Source: Delphinapterus leucas (Eukaryota > Chordata > Mammalia > Artiodactyla > Monodontidae). From it: DNA of 64,000 nt. Numbering within the stretch: the first letter of the stretch is position 1; each line of letters opens with the position of its first letter. Position numbers and translations under genes: made by a program. Positions 60,880 to 64,000 of this stretch are shown one piece after another. The notes beneath the pieces are model-generated. The model was not told the DNA's origin, did not search any database, and was given only the letters and a program-made list of their open reading frames with translations. The stretch lies in assembly GCF_002288925.2 (NCBI RefSeq), contig NW_022098022.1, positions 3,831,933 through 3,895,932 on the forward strand. Direction: 5' to 3'.

Positions 60880-61500
60880 ATGGAAGGCAGGGAAGAAAAT
60901 CTAACTTCTGCCTAATTGGTGTCCTTGAGGACAGAATTGAAACAATAGATTTAGAAAAGAGAGAATATTGAATACAGAAAAAATATTCCAGAAATTAAAA
61001 ATAAGTTTTACACATACGAATTAAAAGGGCATATGTTTTCCAAGGAGATAAAGGAGATTTGGCATACAATAATCAACACAAAGATACAGCTGGTAAAGGT
61101 ACTGAAATTTTCTAATATAAATAAACAAATCTTAAAGCAGAGAGGCAAACAATTATAGTAATTTCTAATGGAAAATTTATATCCTACTTATCCCTTACTA
61201 CATCCATTGGCAGAAAATAGTGACACAATGAGATGTTTCTCCAAGACATTTTGTAGTAAACAAACTATCGTTCCCCCAAAAAAGAAAAGGTAGCTGAAAA
61301 CTGTTGGATCAAGTAAGAATTAGTTCCCATAAGCCCTTCTTTTAGAAAGTACTAAATACTGATATTCAAGCAAGCAAGAAATTAGTCAAGCGATTTTGCC
61401 AAAATCTTGGAGGCGACCAGCGACCATTGACTATTACAAAATGATAAAAGTAATACCAAAATAAATATGGTCACAAGCAAGGGTATTAATGATATAAAAC
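60880..61500 (+). repeat. Old L1/HAL1-like ORF1 region (tentative)
   Basis: 'tggtgtccttgaggacagaa', 'aatattccagaaattaaaaa' and 'acaataatcaacacaaagat' run in the same order as the ORF1 3' part of old L1 or HAL1 elements. Frames are fully broken. Confidence 0.4.
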
Positions 61501-61554
61501 CGGCACATGTAGAAATGATGTAAAAATATGTGAATAAAAGTATATGCAGAAAAC

Positions 61555-61975
61555 TACAAAACAGTGATGCAAAGTGTTAGTGACGATCTAAATAAATGAA
61601 GAAGTAAATCATGTATATGAATTGGAAGACTTGATATTCTTAAGATGTTGATTCTTCCCAGTTGTATCCATAGAATCAACATAACACACATCAAAATCTC
61701 AGCAAGCTATCTTGTGGATATCAATAAACTGATTCTAAATTTTATATGAAAAGTATAAAAACCTAGAATATCCAGCACAGTTCTGAAAAAGTAGAGGAAT
61801 ATTGGTGGACTCACGTTATCCGATTTCAAAACTTACCGTAGAGGCCACTTTAATTAAGATAACATGACATTGGCAAAAGAAACGGTATGTAGATCATTGG
61901 AACTGACTAGAGAGCCCAGAAATAGATCTACACTAATGTAGTCAACTGATGCTTGACAAAAACCAGATTTCCAGA
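61555..61975 (+). mobile_element. Old L1 ORF2 fragment
   Basis: Sense ORF2 region after the reverse transcriptase domain: 'atgaattggaagacttgata', 'ttcttaagatgttgattctt', 'actcacgttatccgatttca', 'agagcccagaaatagatc' and 'gtcaactgatgcttgacaa'. Strongly diverged, no open frame. It is followed at once by a second L1 fragment covering partly the same ORF2 region, so two insertions or a duplication are present. Confidence 0.65.
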
Positions 61976-62690
61976 AAAGGAAATTAAGGAAGCGATTTCA
62001 TTTTCAATAGCATTCAAAGTCCTAAATTAACCTACGGAAATCAGTGGCCTTTTCATATAAAAGCCACAGATAGAAAATATATCAAAAAAGTCCCATTTAC
62101 AATGGCCAAAACTGTGTTAAAGCCTCTAGATATAACACAAAATGAGCTTGATCTATGTGAAGAAATATTTAAAATATTACTCCAAGACCCAAAGATGGCA
62201 TAAATAAATATAATGCATAGCAGGTTCTACATAGTAATATTCAAAATGATAAGAATGCCATTTCTCTGTATGTTCTTCCATAAGTATAATGAAATCCCCC
62301 CAAGAATAAAAGTAATATTTTGTGGGAAGGAGACGAAACAATGAATCTGGTTTTAAAGGTCACATGAAAAAAATAAATCAGCATGATCAGCTAAGAGCTT
62401 TCTAAAAAAATAGAGTATAGTGGAAAGGCAGAAGGGGTTAACCCTATCAGGTATTAAAGCACAATGTAGAAATGCATAGATCAAAGTCAAAATTCTAGAA
62501 ATAGCCTTCACACAATTCTGGAATCTACTATATGAATTATGGTACATTTAAAAACCAGTGGGAAGAAAAGATGGATGATTACATAAACTGGTGGGGAAAC
62601 TGGAATGCCAGGTGGTTGGGGGGAGCCATATATTTTTTACTAGAGGCAATATTTAGCTTCTTGGAAAAAAATCTCTACCATGTATAATCT
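61976..62690 (+). mobile_element. Second old L1 ORF2-like fragment
   Basis: 'gatttcattttcaatagcat', 'ttgatctatgtgaagaaata', 'ggttttaaaggtcacatgaa', 'aaccctatcaggtattaaag' and 'gggaagaaaagatggatgat' match an old L1/HAL1-type ORF2 in sense orientation. It overlaps in L1 coordinates with 61555-61975, so it is a distinct copy. Confidence 0.5.
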
Positions 62691-63759
62691 ATATAGGCAA
62701 AACTTGTATATGTTATACTTACGTATGTTATATTTTATGTACTTACATATGTTTTATATTTTGTGTAAGTTCAAAGCATTTGAACCATATACCATATCAC
62801 GTTTGCCCCGAGAACTAGAACTATTTTAACGTTGGGACAAAGATGTAACCCTATATTTGCAGCATCAGATACGGAGCAAACTTCTTGCGTGATCTGATGT
62901 TTGGATAGTTTTTTCTTTCATTTTCTACTCTATAAATTTATCAGTCAGGTTGTTTGTATAATTTCTGTTTTGGTTGTAAATAATGCAGTAGAAAAAGGAA
63001 TATATGACTTCTATTTGCAAGGTCTTTTTCAGAAGTAGAATTTGATGATGTGGAGAACTTACTTGTAATAAATAATCTTATTGAATATGTTAGTCACTAT
63101 ATTTTCTCTCCCTTATATTGATTTGCAAAGTTTGGAACATTGAATGTGCTACATAAATATATTGATTGGGCAAATGAGATTTATATACCCCTGAATCTTA
63201 AAACAATCTATGAAATAATTATAATAGTGGTTTTCCTCATTAAACTGTACTTCAACATAGTGTCACTTATTTATTTCTGTACATTATCTATACATTAAAT
63301 TTGGACTTGATTAAATAATATATTATAAACAATAAAAGCTAATTACAACAGTTTAATAATTAAAACTGCATGATAAAATTAAACAAAAAAAATGTGTTTC
63401 ACACACTAAATTCAGTAAGTGGTTGTTTAAAAAATGCATAGAAATCAATGATCTTCTCACATAGAAGCAAACACCAGTAGCCTCTAAGGCCCAGATACAT
63501 CAATGAATTGAATCAGGAGCCAACTCATCTGCTTCTAACTAATCTTTACATGGGATTCCTCAGTATATGCTCAGAGGTTCTTAAATGGTTTGGCTGTAAA
63601 AGAAGATTTGCAAGTTATCATATTGCTAAAGAAATAGAAATTTGAAATCTAAGCCATTTTTCCTTTAACAAAAGGACCCCTTGCAACATCTTCATGAAAC
63701 CTTTAAGGATTCACAAGCTGAAGGTTGGCGAATGCTGCACTAAACTAAACAACTACCAG
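62691..63759. other. AT-rich DNA, nothing assigned
   Basis: A local 'tacttacgtatgttatattttatg' / 'tacttacatatgttttatattttg' near-repeat lies at about 62719-62764. Nothing else is recognisable. Confidence 0.5.
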
Positions 63760-63812
63760 TGTTTTGTTCACCATTGTGTTTCTAGAGCTTAGCCTAGAGG
63801 ATTGAATAAACG
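63760..63812 (+). repeat. L2 3'-end fragment (tentative)
   Basis: 'gttcaccattgtgtttctag', 'agcttagcctagaggattga' and 'ataaacgc' resemble the L2 3' end ('gttcaccactgtatccccagcgcctagaacag...aataaat'). Confidence 0.4.
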
Positions 63813-64000
63813 CATAAAGAATACATGATTACTGAAGTAGGAAATAAGGGAAAGAAGCTTCGCCAGCATGACTTGACACACAATAAGCTCCAATTACTTT
63901 CAAATTAAATGGCCTAATAAACATTAAGTTGTCCTAAGTAGAATTTTACTATCAGTTATATAACCTTAAATATTAACATGTTCCTAATGATTCTCTTTAT
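63813..64000. other. Unassigned DNA
   Basis: Nothing recognisable up to the window edge. Confidence 0.5.

Noticed and set aside
1..64000. CRISPR arrays, operons, tRNA genes or prophage-like clusters
   Set aside because: The window is mammalian. The only tRNA-like sequences are SINE heads, and the tandem repeats are microsatellites or two-copy duplications, not spaced arrays.

Overview
The window is nuclear DNA from a cetacean, most likely a toothed whale. The diagnostic signal is a set of tRNA-derived CHR SINEs: nine short CHR-2-type copies (two of them partial) and one longer CHR copy. They carry the typical head 'ggggcttccctggtgg' and tail '...gaggcccgcgtaccgc'. L1 elements with an artiodactyl/cetacean-type 3' UTR support this, as does a mariner MITE remnant of the kind common in this clade. 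The DNA is strongly AT-rich and contains one assembly gap of exactly 100 N. I see no convincing protein-coding exon, tRNA, CRISPR array or operon. The open frames are short and are either chance frames or lie inside SINE and L1 copies. I read the window as a gene desert or a deep intron built from layers of retroposons.

Layout. 1-4.9 kb: unassigned AT-rich DNA with an old L2 trace. 4.9-5.6 kb: 3' end of an L1. 8.26-9.17 kb: a GC-rich island that may derive from an LTR. 11.1-12.05 kb: an unidentified GC-richer block, then an L2. 12.87-14.5 kb: a head-to-head pair of SINEs, then an old L1 3' end. 18.7-19.1 kb: an unassigned repeat-like block. 23.33-23.84 kb: an L1 3' end and a SINE that share one target-site duplication (TSD) around the gap. 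28.4-30 kb: two SINEs and an old L1 3' UTR split by a mariner remnant. 32.2-33.3 kb: L1 and MIR traces, a 125-bp tandem duplication and a SINE. 35.97-38.3 kb: an internally deleted L1 with a perfect 17-bp TSD. 40.8-43.6 kb: MER5A, a hAT-like fragment and a second head-to-head SINE pair. 45.5-48.7 kb: a MaLR LTR, a 5'-truncated SINE with perfect TSD, a duplicated AT-rich block and a compound microsatellite. 49.4-51.7 kb: an L1 with 5' inversion next to an older element. 52.3-53.7 kb: an MLT1 LTR and the long CHR SINE. 58-64 kb: L2 traces, an L1 3' UTR fused to a 5S rRNA fragment, and old L1 fragments.

There is no gene network here. The biology on view is how retroposons arrive and decay: L1-driven target-primed insertion, SINE mobilisation by L1 machinery, template jumping, 5' inversion and microhomology deletion. 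The best candidates for a second look are the SINE-L1 composite, the internally deleted L1, the inverted L1, the 5'-truncated SINE, the 5S-L1 junction and the unexplained GC-rich island. I did not find evidence of a new biological system.
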